Shown here in pieces: positions 31,284-31,408 of a DNA stretch of 31,408 nt. Where the stretch lies: contig JBBSEX010000033.1 in NCBI GenBank assembly GCA_038239345.1, forward strand, positions 1-31,408, written 5' to 3'. The first letter of the stretch is position 1; each line of letters opens with the position of its first letter. The translations under genes and the position numbers were made by a program. The DNA comes from JBBSEX01 sp038239345. Its GTDB lineage: Bacteria > Acidobacteriota > Terriglobia > Bryobacterales > Bryobacteraceae. A model generated the notes under the pieces. The model made no database searches. It was not told the DNA's origin and worked only from the letters and a program-made list of their open reading frames with translations.

Positions 31284-31408
31284 TCTGATCTGGCCCAGTT
31301 CGGCGGTTTGATTTGGCCCACCCCTGACGAACGGGTACTCTGATTCGGGCATAGCCCGAACGGAGGGGACTCGTTGGACTGGAGAGCGAAAGTGGAGTTA
31401 TTCGAACA
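31284..31408 (+). mobile_element. Second IS21-type element, 5' end only (continues beyond window)
   Basis: TGATCTGGCCCA (31286-31297) and TGATTTGGCCCA (31309-31320) are direct repeats with a 23-bp period, as expected for transposase sites at an IS21-family end. An istA start follows. The repeats are unlike those of the element at 12309-14867, so it belongs to a different IS21 subgroup. Its exact outer boundary, about 31281-31285, is not certain. Confidence 0.75.
31374..31408 (+). CDS. istA: IstA-type transposase, N-terminal start (partial)
   Basis: A TTG at 31374 begins LDWRAKVELFE, matching the common IstA start MDWRAKVELFEQIRREY of one IS21 subgroup. GGAGGGG at 31361-31367 is a good ribosome binding site six bases upstream. 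Only 11 residues are in the window. Confidence 0.7.
   Translation, partial: MDWRAKVELFE

Noticed and set aside
1..31408. CRISPR array or intact tRNA/rRNA genes
   Set aside because: No regularly spaced repeats with unique spacers and no full-length tRNA or rRNA were seen; only two half tRNAs.

Overview
The window looks like accessory DNA from an Acidobacteriota (Solibacter/Bryobacter-like) genome, plasmid or metagenomic contig. The main evidence is a secreted protein ending in the TIGR03437 'Solibacter C-terminal' module (15320-16601), a DUF3489 gene and the high GC content. It is a mosaic: several genes are intact, but many others are partial and end abruptly inside another gene, a tRNA half or an IS end.

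Layout. (1) 1-10047, minus strand: a tightly coupled three-gene operon related to DISARM. It holds a 1728-aa DEAD/DEAH helicase with DUF1998-like zinc regions and a C-terminal nuclease-like domain, a DrmD-like SNF2 helicase, and an N6-adenine methylase. The methylase is cut short and runs in frame into a piece of a TrbI/VirB10 conjugation gene. (2) 10258-12308: debris consisting of an unknown N-terminus joined to the middle of an NADH dehydrogenase, then the front two thirds of a CusS-type sensor kinase. (3) 12309-14867: a complete IS21-family element (istA, istB). (4) 14868-16601: the tail of a GH17-like glucanase and a frameshifted TIGR03437 protein. (5) 16717-17918, minus strand: an unrecognised two-gene operon with a good promoter that carries 11-bp tandem repeats. 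(6) 18176-21361: a tRNA-Gly 5' half, a terminator-like hairpin, an integrase front half fused in frame to a Rad50/SMC-like ATPase, and a PD-(D/E)XK nuclease with an AbiJ-like N-terminus. (7) 21684-28918, minus strand: an intact heavy-metal export operon in the order His-rich small protein, czcC, czcB, czcA, MFS transporter. (8) 29321-31408: a tRNA-Pro 3' half, an integrase fragment, a serine recombinase fragment, a DUF3489 gene and the start of a second IS21-type element.

How the parts relate. The window contains two or three defence-type cassettes (DISARM-like, SMC plus nuclease, possibly the unknown pair), a metal resistance operon, two broken tyrosine integrases beside tRNA halves, a serine recombinase remnant, IS21 elements and a conjugation gene scrap. 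Together these indicate a repeatedly invaded and rearranged integration hot spot or a decaying integrative element. The number of abrupt joins means misassembly must also be considered. All family assignments were made by reading motifs and were not confirmed by database search.
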